This document shows positions 12,136-28,495 of a stretch of 64,000 bases of DNA, piece by piece. A program made the position numbers and the translations under genes. The stretch lies in assembly GCF_028583425.1 (NCBI RefSeq), contig NC_072791.1, positions 46,569,368 through 46,633,367 of the forward strand. The letters are read 5' to 3'. The stretch is from Eublepharis macularius (lineage: Eukaryota; Chordata; Lepidosauria; Squamata; Eublepharidae). Every line of letters begins with the position of its first letter. The stretch's first letter is position 1. Below the pieces are notes generated by a model. It was not told the DNA's origin. It was given only the letters and a program-made list of their open reading frames with translations, and did no database searches.

Positions 12136-13697
12136 CCTACTGAATTGTCTCATAGCACCTTTATTCAGAGGTTATCAAATGGTATGTTTTTTGACAGGGG
12201 AGAAAGGAGTGATTCATAACTGGCCATCTGCTATATCAATGACATTCCCACAACCACAGTCCCAATGGTTTTTGTTTGTTCTAATTTTCAGCTGCCTTCC
12301 CAAACAGATGGTATCCTGATCAGCTAATCAATAGTACTACAATATTAAAATGATCTATACAATAAAACCTCAGGCAGGCCATTAAAAATGCCTAAAACAT
12401 TGAAATATACATTCCAAACAGAGCAACATTTTACATTCTGTTTCCCAACTAAACCAAGTGTTTAAAATGTTCTCAAACTTGATAATGTTGAGCGCAGACA
12501 GGTGCTCTTTGGAGGGAGTTACAAAAGTCAGGGAACCACAACCAACAGGGCCCTTCCTTCTCTGTACGTCAAGCAATACTTCATCAGCAGAAACCCAGAG
12601 CAGGGCTTCTTCTGTGGAGATCAGGCCATGTGGGGAAGAAAAGTACTGCAAACCAAATACTAGCAGCCATGGAAGTGCTACCTGAGCTGAAAATTTTCCA
12701 CTCAGCACAGTATTACTACCACCAGAGACAAGAGAAACAGCAGTTTCCCCACAATACAGGTGCTAGCTGGAGGAACTGCTGGGCTCATGTACAGCTATCA
12801 AGTAACCATCATCTCCCCACCCACCTCCACCCCCCGTACAAATAAAAGCATTGTCCAGTTGCACGCGCTAAGCTTGTGACATGGCCTTCTGGACCATAGC
12901 CATAGACTGGAAGAAACGGTAACATTTCAAGTGAAGGAATAACCACAAGTGAAAATGGTGCTTGAGATGTTACATGACCGCATACATGAGCCACCATCAG
13001 TTGAACGCTGCCTATGAAATCTCAAAGATAGAATTCTTCTGTGCTCCCATTTAAAACTCTGACACGAACCTGCATAGTACTCTGCAATACACACGCTTTA
13101 TGTCTTGTAACCAGAAAGATTGACAAATTGGAAGGAGTTCAGCAAAGAGCTACCAAATGATTAAAGAGCTGAAGTGAGGGTGATTTATGGTGCATAATTT
13201 AAGTAAACAGTTTTATGGCTTGGTAAAGCACTAACTGGGGGAGGGTGCTATGAGAAGGTGAGGGCCCAAAGGATGTTGGGGAAACAGTATGCAAATATCT
13301 GAAGTGTACATAACAAAAGAAGGGGAGAATAGGAGTAGTCTCTGAACACCATTAATGCAAATTTTTTTAAAAGATGACATGGATGGATGTTGGGTTGGTA
13401 ATGTAAGTGGGGAAAGATTACGGCATAATGACTGATTTCCATCACCAGTTCTTAACATGATTCAGACAACTATAAACCCAGCAAAGTTTTGTGGTTTTTT
13501 TAGGATTGTTCATAATTTTCCAACATTGCCCTTCCTTTGCAATCCCAAAAGTGAGTCTTTAAATTGCCTATACCCTGATCACAGCTGAGATGAAATGTGA
13601 AACAGCTGTTGATATAGCTATAATTATATCCTGGAAGAGGAAAGTAGAGTATATCCATCCTACTATATGCTGCATGCTAGTTGCAAATTAATCCCAC

Positions 13698-13937
13698 CAC
13701 TAACAGTGCAATCCTGTGCAATGTTACAGCAGTGTGAACCCATTGAAATCAATGGATTTAGGCTGGAGTCACTCTTCTTAGTACTGCACTCTGAAAGACT
13801 ACTGTCACACATGTTGGATAATGCACTTTCAATACAGTTCAGCAACTGTTTGCAAATGGATTTTCCTGTGTGAAACAGGAAAATCCATTTGCAAAGTAAT
13901 TGCTAAAGTGCATTATTCGACATGTGTGAAAGCCGCC
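13698..13937. mobile_element. Two adjacent palindromic MITEs
   Basis: The first (13698-13790) is a diverged relative of the 8.22-kb MITE, with GTGCAATCCTGTGC and a right end reading AGTACTGCACT. The second (about 13800-13937) is a near-perfect palindrome. Its arms are CACACATG, GATAATGCACTTTCAAT, and TTTGCAAATGGATTTTCCTG and its inverse, ending AGTGCATTATTCGACATGTG. It belongs to the same family as the copy at 50.42-50.58 kb. Confidence 0.7.
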
Positions 13938-14296
13938 ACTATCTTGCCCTTCATATTTTAGGCACTGCACCTGTTAAGCTGACTCTGAGCAGCAGGAATG
14001 CTTTTTAGGTTGCTATGAAGTTTTGTCCAGTCCTGTCCCATAATAATAAATAAAATAATAATGGCACTTGTTAGTTGGTGTTGTTATTAAGACTCTCTGC
14101 TGTGTCCAATTCCACAAGATACTCTTGAAAACTACCTGAACTCCCCACACTGGCATAACTATACTGGCATAGCAAACAGGGTCAGTTCAGGTGCTAATGT
14201 GCCAGCACTGGTCATGACCTTGCATTTGCTTGCCAGCAGAGGTGCTTGTCACAGGCTGTAAAGCTGCCATTGGTTAATGCTGGGCAAGTCCAGTTA

Positions 14297-18631
<4,335 letters not shown>

Positions 18632-18716
18632 CTGTGCCGTCTCTTCTTCCGCTTCTTGCTCTGGTTCAAGGAGGATTTGGACATTTTCCTGTCGCTGGAG
18701 GAAACGTCCTCGGAAT
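18632..18716 (-). CDS. VSX2: VSX2 coding exon 2 (acidic/serine linker and nuclear localisation signal)
   Basis: This 85-bp exon is too short to stand out as an ORF but joins exactly in phase. The acceptor is CCCCAG|ATTCCG and the donor is GCACAG|GTAAGC. Joined to the last base of exon 1 it reads [14 protein letters not shown], then [14 protein letters not shown], ending two bases into the final Arg codon. The lysine/arginine run at about residues 169-177 is the nuclear-localisation signal and the N-terminal arm of the homeodomain. Composition and phase match the second exon of vertebrate VSX2. Intron 1 (18717-19908) is about 1.2 kb. Confidence 0.95.
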
Positions 18717-19908
18717 CTGGGGACAGAAAGAGGCAGCGTTGGATGGGGAGGGCGGCGGCGGCGTAGGGGGCATCTCCCCGCCCGGCTCCCCAGACGCTGC
18801 AGCCTGCCAGAGCTCGCGAACGGGGGTACTTCGCCGGCGGAGGGGGTCTCCCGCTCGGGCCTTGGCGCTAACTCGCCCGGATCGGGTCACTGGGGGGCAT
18901 TTTTCGTTGGCTCGGCTTGGATTTCGTTTCCTCGGGGGGTTTCTTCGCTCTCTTCGGGCTCATTTTCCTGAACGGCGGCAACAGCGTCTCCATTCTCCCT
19001 CCTAGGTGGGGATCCCAGTTTTATTTCCAAGCCAGCGGTTTGTCTGACCTTCTTTCCGTTTTTCAGTTTAAGATGATAAAAGTGGGGGGATTAAAAAGGA
19101 GGAGGAGGAGGCAGCCTAACGCCCCCCAAAGCTCGGAAGTTTGACAGGCGGACAGGAACGAGTTTTAGAAATGAAACCTCCAAACCTGCATCTAGGAGAT
19201 CTCCGGAACCTTGCCTGCCTCTTATTACCCCTTGAATCTGTTCTATATTTATAGGATCAGTCAGATAAAAACCTGAAGTTTAAGGAGAGGGACAGGTCTC
19301 GTCCACGGGGGGTTATTAGATGCCCTTAAATAGATACTGGCCTCTCCGGGCATCAATAGCTGCCCATCGTTTCTTTTAATTTCTATCCAGGTTTTTACTG
19401 GGATTTTTCTGGGTTCTGGCTTTCTTTACTTTTTAAAAATGCTTATTTCGTTGTATTTCCTTGGGGTTTATTCAAATAAATCGGAGCCTTGTCCTTGGAA
19501 AGCGCGCTCGCCTCCAGAGCACCTCCTGGCCCACATTTCGATCTCATCTGTCGAGCTCAGGAGGGAGGAGACCGGGGGGATTCGAAATGGATTCGAATCT
19601 GGTCTCCCCAGCACTCCATCGCGGATCTCAATAACTCTCCTCTTTTGCCTCCGTCAACGAGATTAGTTTGGACGGTGCTACTTTCAGCTGGGCGAGGGAG
19701 AACACCTCGGGAGTAAATATGCAGCGCCTGGCCAGGGTGACCGAAGAGGCTACGCTGGCCCAGGCAGGTGCCCCGCTGCGGGGAAGTTCCACCCGCCGGC
19801 AGGCGGGCCGGGCCGGGCCAGGCCGGGCCGCCGCGATCCCCTCCCCAGAGCCGTCGAGGGGCGCTCCTCGCCCTGCCCTCCTCCCCCGCCTGGCGCCGGG
19901 AGCGCTAC
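18717..19908 (-). other. VSX2: VSX2 intron 1
   Basis: The intron is bounded by a GT donor at 19907-19908 and an AG acceptor at 18717-18718. It contains CpG-rich ends and a more AT-rich middle (about 19.0-19.5 kb) with no repeat that I recognise. The lack of repeats makes the middle a plausible place for intronic regulatory sequence, but I see no decisive motif. Confidence 0.85.
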
Positions 19909-20353
19909 CTGAGCTGGCCGTCTGGCTGGTGTCCAGCTGCGCGGGGACTCGGCCCAGCGGCTGCAGGTGGACGCTGGGCGGGTCGGCCAGCACCTCCAGG
20001 AAGGTGGGCTGCCCGTAGAAGCCGGGCAGAGAGCCGGCGCTCAGCAACCCCATGCCCACGCCGCCCACGCCGGCGGGGCTGAGGACCGAGCGGGCCGCCA
20101 GCAGGTGCCCGGCGGGCAGGGAGTCCAGGGCGGCGCGCGGGTGAGGAGGCGGCTCCTTGTTCAAGCCCAAGATCTCCTGGATGCCGAAGCCAGTGCAGCG
20201 CGGCGCCGTGGGGGTCGAGGCGGGCTTGGCCCCCGGGGCCGCCGCCGCCCCTGCCCCCGGCTGGCCCGAGGCCGGCGGAGGCGGCGCGCCGTCGGGGGCT
20301 TTGGGCTTGCTGGGCAGGCCGTGGGCCAGCGCCTCGCCCGCCTTGCCCGTCAT
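19909..20353 (-). CDS. VSX2: VSX2 (CHX10) coding exon 1
   Basis: This exon encodes the first 148 residues, plus one base, of a paired-like CVC homeodomain transcription factor that in vertebrates drives retinal progenitor proliferation and bipolar-cell fate in the nucleus. It starts MTGKAGEAL, the start known for VSX2. The octapeptide (eh1-like) repressor motif FGIQEILG lies at residues 56-63 and is followed by GLNKEP. Further VSX2-typical runs are [16 protein letters not shown] (83-98), [11 protein letters not shown] (115-125) and SVHLQPLGR (127-135), and the exon ends in DTSQTASS. The donor reads CTCAG|GTAGCG, leaving phase 1. The stretch between residues 11 and 50 is rich in Ala, Pro and Gly and looks longer than I remember from mammals. 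VSX1 is excluded because its N-terminus differs. The ORF continues past the donor, but that tail is intronic. Confidence 0.96.
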
Positions 20354-20480
20354 GCCGCAGCCGGTCCCTGGTGCCCGCTCCGGGAATGCTCGGGAGCCCC
20401 CGCCTCAGGCCCTTTTATACGCCCAGCCCGGAGCCCGCGCGGGGTCAGAGCCGAGCAGCCAATCACAGGGGCCGGCCGCG
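20354..20480 (-). promoter_or_regulatory. VSX2: VSX2 core promoter and short 5' UTR
   Basis: On the minus strand a TATA box (TATAAAAG) lies at 20412-20419, about 60 bp upstream of the ATG at 20353. Initiation would be expected near 20385-20390, giving a 5' UTR of roughly 35 nt (inferred). A CCAAT box in inverted orientation (CCAAT on the plus strand) is at 20459-20463. A GATTA homeodomain half-site follows at about 20480. The TATA plus CCAAT arrangement inside a CpG island fits a tissue-restricted developmental gene. Alternative upstream starts cannot be excluded. Confidence 0.7.
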
Positions 20481-20959
20481 ATTAGGAATTCCGAAAAGCC
20501 GAAGGAGGCGCGGGGGGGGGGGGCCGTCAAGGGGCGCCTGGGCAGCTGCGCCGAGCGGGGCCCCCTGGAGGGACTGAGCGGCGCTGCGCGGCGGGGGAGT
20601 CGCCTGCCGAGTCTCCCGCCCGCCCGCCCGAGGGCGCCTGAGGACGGTGGGCGCGGAGCCGACGAGGCTGTGACAGGTAGGTGTCTGTCTGTCAAAGGGG
20701 CTCTGAGGGAGGCTGGAGCTGGAGGACGCGCGACGGGGAGGGCGAGGCGTCCCCTAGTGCTGGCGGGCGGAGGGGTGACGCAGCGGCGGCGCCCGACTCA
20801 GAGGGGCACCTGTTGAATTTGGAGGGCTGGACCGGCCGGGCGCGTTTTGCAGGCTCCTTCGCTGGGGAGCTCAAGAGCAGGACGGGGGACCCCCGGGAGG
20901 AAGGGGAGAGCGGCACCAAACCCGCGTCCCAAGAGACGGCTGCGAGCGGCAGAGGAGGA

Positions 20960-23560
20960 CCCCCCCCCTCCAGTTCACCAATGAAATCATTCCAGATCTT
21001 CGAAGGCTATTCAAATTCCAATTCTTATCCCTCTCCCCATCCTCTCTAGGTACAAATTCCAAACAGTTGGAATTAATGGCACACTTGGCAGAGGAGGGGG
21101 GTTGTCGCCACAAATTTTGCCACGAGTATCCTTTACAGAGTCCACATTTCCTGATTTCGATCCGAATGGGTTACCGCTGGCCCACCTAACTATGCTTTCT
21201 GTGGTGTTGGGGAAAAGCCACTGCTTTCAAAATACTAGAAGATTACCATAAATACTCATTATAGAAGATAGATTCTCAGAGTTTGGAAATTCGTTCTCTT
21301 AAATGGCATGAGAGGATGCGTTCGCAGTGAGCATAACCCACAAAACGAGTGTAATTTGAGTGTCGTTCTTAGGACAGGGTACAGCAAAATAAAATTTACA
21401 ATTACTGTTGTGACTGGATGCGAGTATGAGATCAACATGGAAGAAAGCCCAATTAAGAGGTATTCTGGCCAACACAAAACAAAACATCTAAATGCATTTC
21501 TTGTCTTGATGTAATTAGCTTTCTAGAACAGGAATTAATACTTTAAAAAAATAACATTCCTCCAGGAAAAAAAATGGAAGGAAAACCAAATGCGAGCATT
21601 AAACATGGAATTTTGCAACCAAAATATATATATTGACAAAATACATACATAGGAATCAATTGCAATGAAACAATTTATTTTTAAAATAGAATTTGAATTG
21701 AACATTTCCATGAATTTAAAGATTAGCCACTCACCCCATCAAAAAATGAATGATATTTTGTAAAATAGGTTTTCAACACATCTCCTTTGATGAAATCAGA
21801 TATTAATCTGAATTTAATATATTTTTAAAAAAATAATTTAACATAGCGTTTAACCAAATCAGATTCAAATAATTTCTTTGTTTTTTAAATCCCAAAAATT
21901 TTATTGGTACTTTGCAAATATACTTCACTGAGCTTCCACCTTGAACTAAAAGTTTAGCTGAAAGTTACCCACAAGTATAGAAAAGATTCAGATTTGAAAC
22001 CGGAAGAACAGAACCATATTCTGGACTCAAAGGAAAGAGCTGGGTGTGTGAGACCCTGCTTCTTAAACACGTGTTAACTAAATCCTTACATTTCATAAGA
22101 GGACAAGTGGAGAAAGCACCCCCCCCTCCTGATACACTTTCTGCTTGGATCCAGCTGACATCTCTTGTCATATGCTACAATTATACAAAATGAACCTCCT
22201 GTTTTTTGCCACGTTGGGGACCTTTGCCTTTCATTCACTTATAAAAATTCCTACCTGGAAGTTATTTCTATGTAGGAAATGACATGAAACAGACACACAT
22301 GCATTCATCACGCTTGAGAAACTGCACATGGGGTTCACACCATTAGATACAAGTTCCATGTAAGATCTTTGTCTTCTGTGACCTGAATCTTCTCTCCATG
22401 ATTGAACTATCAGGGTGTTGTAAGAAATAATAAAAGCATTGTGCACAACTTTTGATAGAAAGGGGACAACTGACTGTACATTTTTATTCTAGTAATTTCT
22501 ATCTTTGTCCTAACACAACGAGGATTCCCAAAATCTTCTGTCAGCTTAACCATGCTTTCATCTCCTCCCTCCTTGTGTCAAAGTAAATAGTATCACTATG
22601 AATGTATATATGCCCTATATGAGTCAGTAACCACAAAAACAGAGTGGCATCAATCACTCAAAGATTTATAGAGTTTCTGCTCCTTTCTATTAGGGCAAAG
22701 TCATTTTAAAAGACCATAAGATGAGACAAAGAATGATCCTTGGAATACCTGTCTATTCTGAACTTTCTAAGACATCATGTTCTTGGTTTCTTATCTATAA
22801 CCACGAGGTCTAGATACAAAGTTATATTAAAAATGAAGCTAAATTTATTTATTAGGTTGTTTTAAAATCCTGCTCTTCCTCAAAGGAGCTCAGGGAAGTT
22901 GTTTGAACTTGACAGTTGTTTGGTGTATTCCTAGGCTCCAAAAGGTTCAGACATTTGATCCACATATGACATATCGTTTTGCTTTCAGATCACAGTATTT
23001 GCCACTGGATCCCATATTCAATTCAGTTGTAGAGTGCAATTTTCACATATAAAAATCATCTAGCTATGATGGCTGGCATACCAATAAAGATATATCAAAG
23101 AGTACTGGGAGAAATCTCTGCCTAAGACCCTAAAGGCTACTTTGGAAATCTCCCTGCCAGTTTATTAACCATAACTCAAGAGCACACCAAGCCTTCAACA
23201 CCCACATGTGCCATTCTAGGTCTGTCTAGCAGGTTGTTTGTTTAATTGCTTTGCCATTTTTAAAACCTGAGGATTCTTTATAACAGAGCTAAGTAGTGGT
23301 GCCCCCTGCTGACAGCTAAATAAGTAATTGCATCATGCACTTTAATGTTGTTCAGCTAACCAATAAACTTTGAATGAAGCAATCAGGAGGACTACTGGAT
23401 GTTCTGTTAATGGCTCTGGAATGAACTATATAGTTTGCAAAAGAGCCTTAATGCTCTTTTGTAAGGGACCAAACTATTTTGCAGCGCAGAATCAAGACAG
23501 TGGTCAGAATCCATCAAAATAGGCTTAAACATATTTAACATTATTATATTTGTTTTTGTT
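20960..23560. other. VSX2 proximal upstream region, no feature recognised
   Basis: This is 2.6 kb of mostly AT-rich, apparently unique sequence with no exon and no transposon that I can identify. Repeat-free sequence directly upstream of a homeobox gene may contain regulatory elements, but I see no convincing motif cluster. Confidence 0.5.
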
Positions 23561-24745
23561 TATTTACTTGTTTTTGTTTATTTTTTACTTACTTCGTTTA
23601 TAGTCCACCTTTGTTGCTGTGACTCAAGATAGATAACACAATTTGAAACAATGCAATAAGAACAATAGAAATCATAAAGCAACAGTACAAAACCTGAGAA
23701 TAATACACTAAAACCTGGACACAGATAAGATGGAAGTGATACTCATTGTGCTGCCCACTTTCAGTGGGGTTCAGCTGACCCTTGCAGACTCAGTAAAGAA
23801 CCTGGGGGTTATACTGGATCCAGCATTGCTGCCAGAAAAGAAAGTTAAAGAAGCTGCAAAAAAGGCCTTCTTCAAACTTAGTCTAGCCCAGAAGATGGCC
23901 CCCTACCTTGACACAGCTAATCTGGCCACCTGGATCCATCCCACAGTTACACTGAGACTGGACTACTGTAATGCACTCTAGATTGGTCTCCCTTCAAAAT
24001 CATCTCAGAGACTCCATTTGGTGCAGAATGCCACAGCTCAATTATTATCAGGAGCTAAGTACAGCATGGGTATTACTCCCATTCTGCAGTCACGCCATTG
24101 GCTACCCTTCCGTTACCAAGCTCAATTCAAGGTTTTCACCATCACATACGAAGCCCTTCATGACCTTGGCCCCTCACATCTGTGGGATAATCTCTATCCT
24201 TATGCTTCATTATATTAACTTTGCTCATCTGAATAGGGTCTTCTGCAGGTGCCACCCTATAAATCAGCAAAATCAGCAGCTGCACGTTGTCATGCATTCT
24301 CTGTAGCGGCTCCCATGTTATAGAATGGCCTGCCTGAAGAGGTCGAGAAAGTTCTCACTCTTCTGGCTTTCTGCAAACTATGCAAAACTGAATTATTCAG
24401 GAGGGCTTTTAAAAATAGCTAATATGGCTGTGCTGTAAGGAAATGGCTGAGAGAGATGCTTTGGAACTCTTCTCTGCTACTGTATATTTTCTGTTGCTGT
24501 AAGAATGTTCCTACTAGGTAGTTTCCACATCATTTAATATGTGTCAAATTGCTCGTGTTTTGTTTCAGCACGGTTTTCAGTTCTGTATTCCCATTTTTGT
24601 TGTTTTTCAAATTTCTGCTATCCATACTTTATTGTAGTGTTTATTGAATGTCCCAGCTGTCGATCGTATTGACTTATACTGTGTAATCTGCCTTGAATCT
24701 CAGTGACAATGGCAGACTATAAATAGCATACATTAATTAATTAAT
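23560..24745 (+). mobile_element. L2/CR1-clade LINE, reverse-transcriptase C-terminus and 3' UTR
   Basis: Plus-strand frames read SVKNLGVILDPALLPEKKV, LRLDYCNAL, LHLVQNATAQLLSG and HWLPFRYQAQFKV. These are the conserved C-terminal thumb-region phrases of L2/CR1 LINE reverse transcriptase (SRLDYCNAL...LVQNAAARLL...HWLPV). A frameshift near 23985 and stops show it is dead. The segment ends with a 3' tail resembling CTTATACTGTGTAATCTGCC and a (TTAA)n run at about 24735. Confidence 0.85.
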
Positions 24746-25699
24746 TAAATGCATAAAGTATAATACACACAAATAATATAATGTGTATGAATTACAAAAT
24801 TGGTAGAAAATGTAATGAACAGGATAATATATACAAGCAACAAAGCTCATGCAGGTACATTATTTCCTCTTTTTAATCTTTGGGTATAGATTTATTTTCC
24901 TTGTGTTCTCTACTTTCTGGTGTATATAAAAAAGCAAAGTATCTAGAAAGTCTTTACTATACAGGCTTTACTATATAGGCTGCAAACCACAAGAATGATA
25001 TCTAGGCATATTCTTTGATCGTTTCATAGGATCTCTTGCGTTGTCTTGAACTCTTCATATGGAGGCAACGGGTACATTTTTTACTCCCTCTTTTTGTAAC
25101 TGTGTAGCAAGCAGTGTTATGAAAGTTCATGAAACAGACACATAAGTGCCCTGATATAGGTGGGGAATCTGCGCCTCCACCTGAGCCAGCTGGTGAGATC
25201 CAGCACTTCTATAAGAAAAAGCAAGAAGAACTTGTTGGCACTTGTTAGTGTATGATGTTCTATAGCACACCTGCTTAAAGAAGTTGTAACAAGAAAAAAT
25301 GGGGGAGCAGGGGAGGCACTGATGGGAAAAACTTAGGGTGAATAGTAAACTTTTGGCTTGACCCTCCGTCCTTAATATATTCGCTTTCTCATCAAAACTG
25401 AAAACACAATCTTTCACAACATTTTAGTAATGCAGCTTCAGAAATAAGAGTATATGGATCCTTCATTATAATACTCTACCAACTTCTGCAAAATAACAAC
25501 AATAATAACAACAGTAGAAGAAAAAAGTACACTGAATGATTACAGCAAGAGCAACAAAGAGAAGATACTGGCTGATGTTTACAGAGGAGGAATAATTAAT
25601 AATTAAGGGTACAAAAGATGAATATAGGAAAGAAACATTAAAAAAAGCATGGAGGCATGACAATGTAAACCTCTATATGGTCAATACATGAAGAATACT

Positions 25700-26010
25700 G
25701 AGGGTAAAGTTGGTAAGAGAAACAACTGGAAATAGCTAACATGGGATATTAAAAAAAGAGTCAGTAGGATTTATATTAGCTGCACAAGAACAGGCATTAA
25801 GAATGAAATGTATGAAAGTGAAAATTGAAAAGACCATGAATGTCAGCAAATGTAGATTATGTAACAAAGTGGATGAAACAGTTGACAGTCTCATCAGTGG
25901 GTGCAATGACATTGCACAATCTGACTATAAAAACTACCATAATAAAGTAGCTGCAATGGTGCATTGGAATTTATACAAAAAGTACGAATATTGGTGGGAA
26001 CATAAATAAG
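25700..26010 (+). mobile_element. Non-LTR retrotransposon C-terminal fragment with CCHC knuckle (R4/Dong-like)
   Basis: The frame at 25803-26009 contains CRLCNKVDETVDSLISGC, followed by IAQSDYKNYHNKVAAMVHW and a WWEHK end. A Cys-x2-Cys...Cys knuckle with HW and YEHK phrases is, as I recall it, typical of the C-terminus of restriction-like-endonuclease LINEs. The endonuclease motif itself would lie downstream and is missing, because the SINE at 26012 follows immediately. The family call is tentative. Confidence 0.6.
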
Positions 26011-26011
26011 A

Positions 26012-26445
26012 GAAAGTTGGTGTAGTGGTTTGGTGTAGTGGTTAAGAATGGCAGGACTCTAATCTGGAGAACTGGGTTTGATTCCCCACTCCTCCACTTG
26101 AAACCAGCTGGGTGACCTTGGGTCAGTCACAGCGCTTCCCGAGCTCTCTCAGTCCAACCTTCCTCACAGAGTGACTGTATTTTTTTTCTGTCTGTGCAGT
26201 TAGGTAATTTTATTATTTTTTAAATTTACTTTATTTAAATTTTTAAATAAATTACAATGGCCCTGAAAGGGTGACATGAATAAGTTCAGTCTAATGGGCA
26301 AATACAATAATAATAATTCCTAAAAAAAAAAAGAGTGATTGCTGTGGGGATAATGAAAACATACTTTGTAAACCGCTCTGAGTGGGTGTTAAATTGTCCT
26401 GAAGGGTAGTATATAAATAGAATGTTATTTTTGTTATTGTTATTA
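26012..26445 (+). mobile_element. tRNA-derived SINE interrupted by a poly(A) insertion
   Basis: The head reads GTTGGTGTAGTGGT (partly duplicated), then GGACTCTAATCTGGAGAACT, GGGTTTGATTCCCC and TGGGTGACCTTGGGTCAGTC. The SINE resumes after 26332 with a GTAAACCGCTCTGAGTGGG tail. It matches the uninterrupted copy at 27713-27960, which fixes the insertion boundaries. Confidence 0.8.
26179..26331 (+). mobile_element. 153-bp retrotransposed insert with A-tail and 10-bp target duplication
   Basis: The SINE sequence AGAGTGACTG (26169-26178) is repeated as AGAGTGATTG (26332-26341), 9 of 10 matching. Between them is AT-rich DNA ending in an A11 run. Flanking duplication plus terminal poly(A) is the signature of LINE-mediated retrotransposition. 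I do not recognise the donor sequence. Confidence 0.65.
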
Positions 26446-27239
26446 AAACGAGAAACTTAAGGTCTTGTGGATTTTCAAAATCCAAACAGTTAAAAGGTAG
26501 AACAAAAAATTACTATGGCTGAAAGTAAGAAGGTCAAACTGATTGATGAGGCAATCACAGGTTATAGTCAAATTGAAGAAAAAGACACTGAAAAGATAAA
26601 ATATCAAAATCTAAGATTTGAAGTTCACTGTCTCTGGGAGAAACATATAATGGCCACTAGGTGCAATTCCCAAAGGACTATCACCTAGGTAATATCGGCG
26701 TAGTCAGGATAATCATTGGACAATAGCAAACAGTTGCACTACTTGGAAAATACCACATATTAATGCAATACATTACTGATTCCTGAATTCTTGGATAAAA
26801 TCTGTGTTGGTCAAGGACCAAAAAATTCCAGGCAAAACATCTGGTGGGCTGTGATAACATACAGCAACAACAACAATAATAAATAATGGCAATTAAGAAT
26901 TCTTTGGCTTCATACTTTCAAGTAGCTGAGAATTTCTACCAGCAATAGATTTGTCTTTCAAAATGAATACTTTTACCGAGTCCCCCCAAAGGTCAATAGT
27001 TAATTTGACAAATATTCTCTTTTACCTTCATTGGCTTCTCTATGCCTCAAATTAGGTCAGTTACATGGGCAGTGCTAACAATGGTTAGACCATTGAGAAA
27101 ATTGCACAGCCCTAATCTCTGGTGCTTGCTTACATCTTTATGTACAACATTTCCAAGGCTCAAAGTACAGAGCAAAATGAAAGGGATAAAAAATTGACAC
27201 CAATGAAATCACAAAATTAAAAATATGTTAAGAACAGCA

Positions 27240-27560
27240 TTAGCAGTTTATGACCAAACAGGCCATACACTTTCTTAACCAGAGAGGTCAAAATATCTAG
27301 AATGTTTTGTAAAAGGAACTCACCTCCTCTGGGAGGTCATTCCATAGCCTCAGGCAAATGTGGTAAAGGCCTGGCTCCTTTCAGCAGATGTTTTTACCTC
27401 CCAAAGCAAAAGTAGTTGCAGAAGGGCCTGAGTCAGCAAGGGCAGCTGCTATGGCGTCTCAAAAAAGGCGAGGCAGTTTCAAGTAAGCCCTAGACTATAT
27501 TGAAGGGCTTTAATGGAATGCACCAGAACCTTTAATTCAGGAACAAACAGGCTGCAGTTT
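27240..27560. repeat. Unclassified dispersed repeat
   Basis: The wording (GGGAGGTCATTCCATAGCCT, then AAAGGCCTGGCTCC and GAAGGGCTTTAATGG) resembles a common lizard interspersed repeat, likely a non-coding part of an L2/CR1 element. Open frames here are not gene-like. Confidence 0.4.
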
Positions 27561-27712
27561 CTGGGATGTCTTCATAGGAAGATCCACATAGAACACTCAG
27601 TTCTACAGGTTATGAAAGCATGGATTAGATGGCAAGATCTGCCTTCTTCAAGAAAAATATACTACATAATCAAAACAGCTGGTCAAAGGCACACCTAGCC
27701 GACAGCATCAAC

Positions 27713-27965
27713 TTGAGCCAGTTTGGTGTAGTGGTTAAGAGCACGGGACTCTAATCTGGAGAGCAGGGTTTGATTCCCCACTCCTCCACTTGAAGCCAGC
27801 TGGGTGACCTTGGGAGAGTCACAGTTCTCTGGAGCTCTCTCAGCCCCACCCACCTCACAGGGTGATTGTTGTGGGGTAATAATAACACTTTGTAAACCCC
27901 TCTGAGTGGGCATTAAGTTGTCCTGAAGGGAGGTATATAAATCTAATGTTATTATGTTGTTGTTA
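27713..27965 (+). mobile_element. tRNA-derived SINE (uninterrupted reference copy)
   Basis: AGCCAGTTTGGTGTAGTGGT opens the tRNA-like head. Next come GGTTTGATTCCCCACTCC (B-box region), TGGGTGACCTTGGGAGAGTC and TTTGTAAACCCCTCTGAGTG, with a (TTATTG)-type tail. It has the same structure as the copies at 26.01 and 61.4 kb. Confidence 0.85.
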
Positions 27966-27989
27966 TTATTTGTGTAGGAGAGCAGCAGG

Positions 27990-28147
27990 GTTTGAGTCCA
28001 GTGGCACCTTAGAGACCAACAAGATTTTCAGGGTATAAGTTTACAAGAGTTAAATCTCCCTTCTTCATGAAGAAAGGAATTTTGATTCTAGAAAACTCAC
28101 ACCCTGAAAATCTTATTGGTCTCTAGGGCACCACCAGACTCAAATCC
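27990..28147. repeat. Inverted repeat made of two opposed Penelope-type 3' ends
   Basis: The left arm TTTGAGTCCAGTGGCACCTT then AGAGACCAACAAGATTTTCA is repeated in inverse at 28102-28145 (TGAAAATCTTATTGGTCTCT, then CACCAGACTCAAAT). This TCCAGTAGCACCTT...GACCAAC phrase is also the 3' terminus of the Penelope-like copies at 6.2, 38.7, 48.5 and 54.97 kb. Confidence 0.65.
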
Positions 28148-28495
28148 TCTGTTCTACTGCAGATCAACATGGCTACCGGCAGAGTTTTGTTTGCTACTGA
28201 GACATGGCTCCTTAGTTAATGTACTATAGAGCTGCATGTCTTCAAGTAGTGTTTTACCATAGCAAGGGCCTCAAATGCCTCCAGTCACAAGACCATCAAA
28301 ATTTAGTCAAGTGCAGAAAGGTAAAGCAGAGGGCCCATAAGAATGTGGGACTATCCCATGGTTGCCATGGAGATCATCTAATTTTCAGCTGTACAAGGGT
28401 CTTGGCATGAATGTTGAAGACCCATCAGTCTAGGAGTTCTGTAATACAGTATGTCTTCAAATATTTCATAGATGACATCTTGCAAATCAAGATGT

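Noticed and set aside
19668..20816. Plus-strand open frames of 100-219 codons over VSX2 exon 1
   Set aside because: They are antisense shadows of exon 1 and its promoter, Arg/Pro/Gly/Ala-rich, with no recognisable domain.
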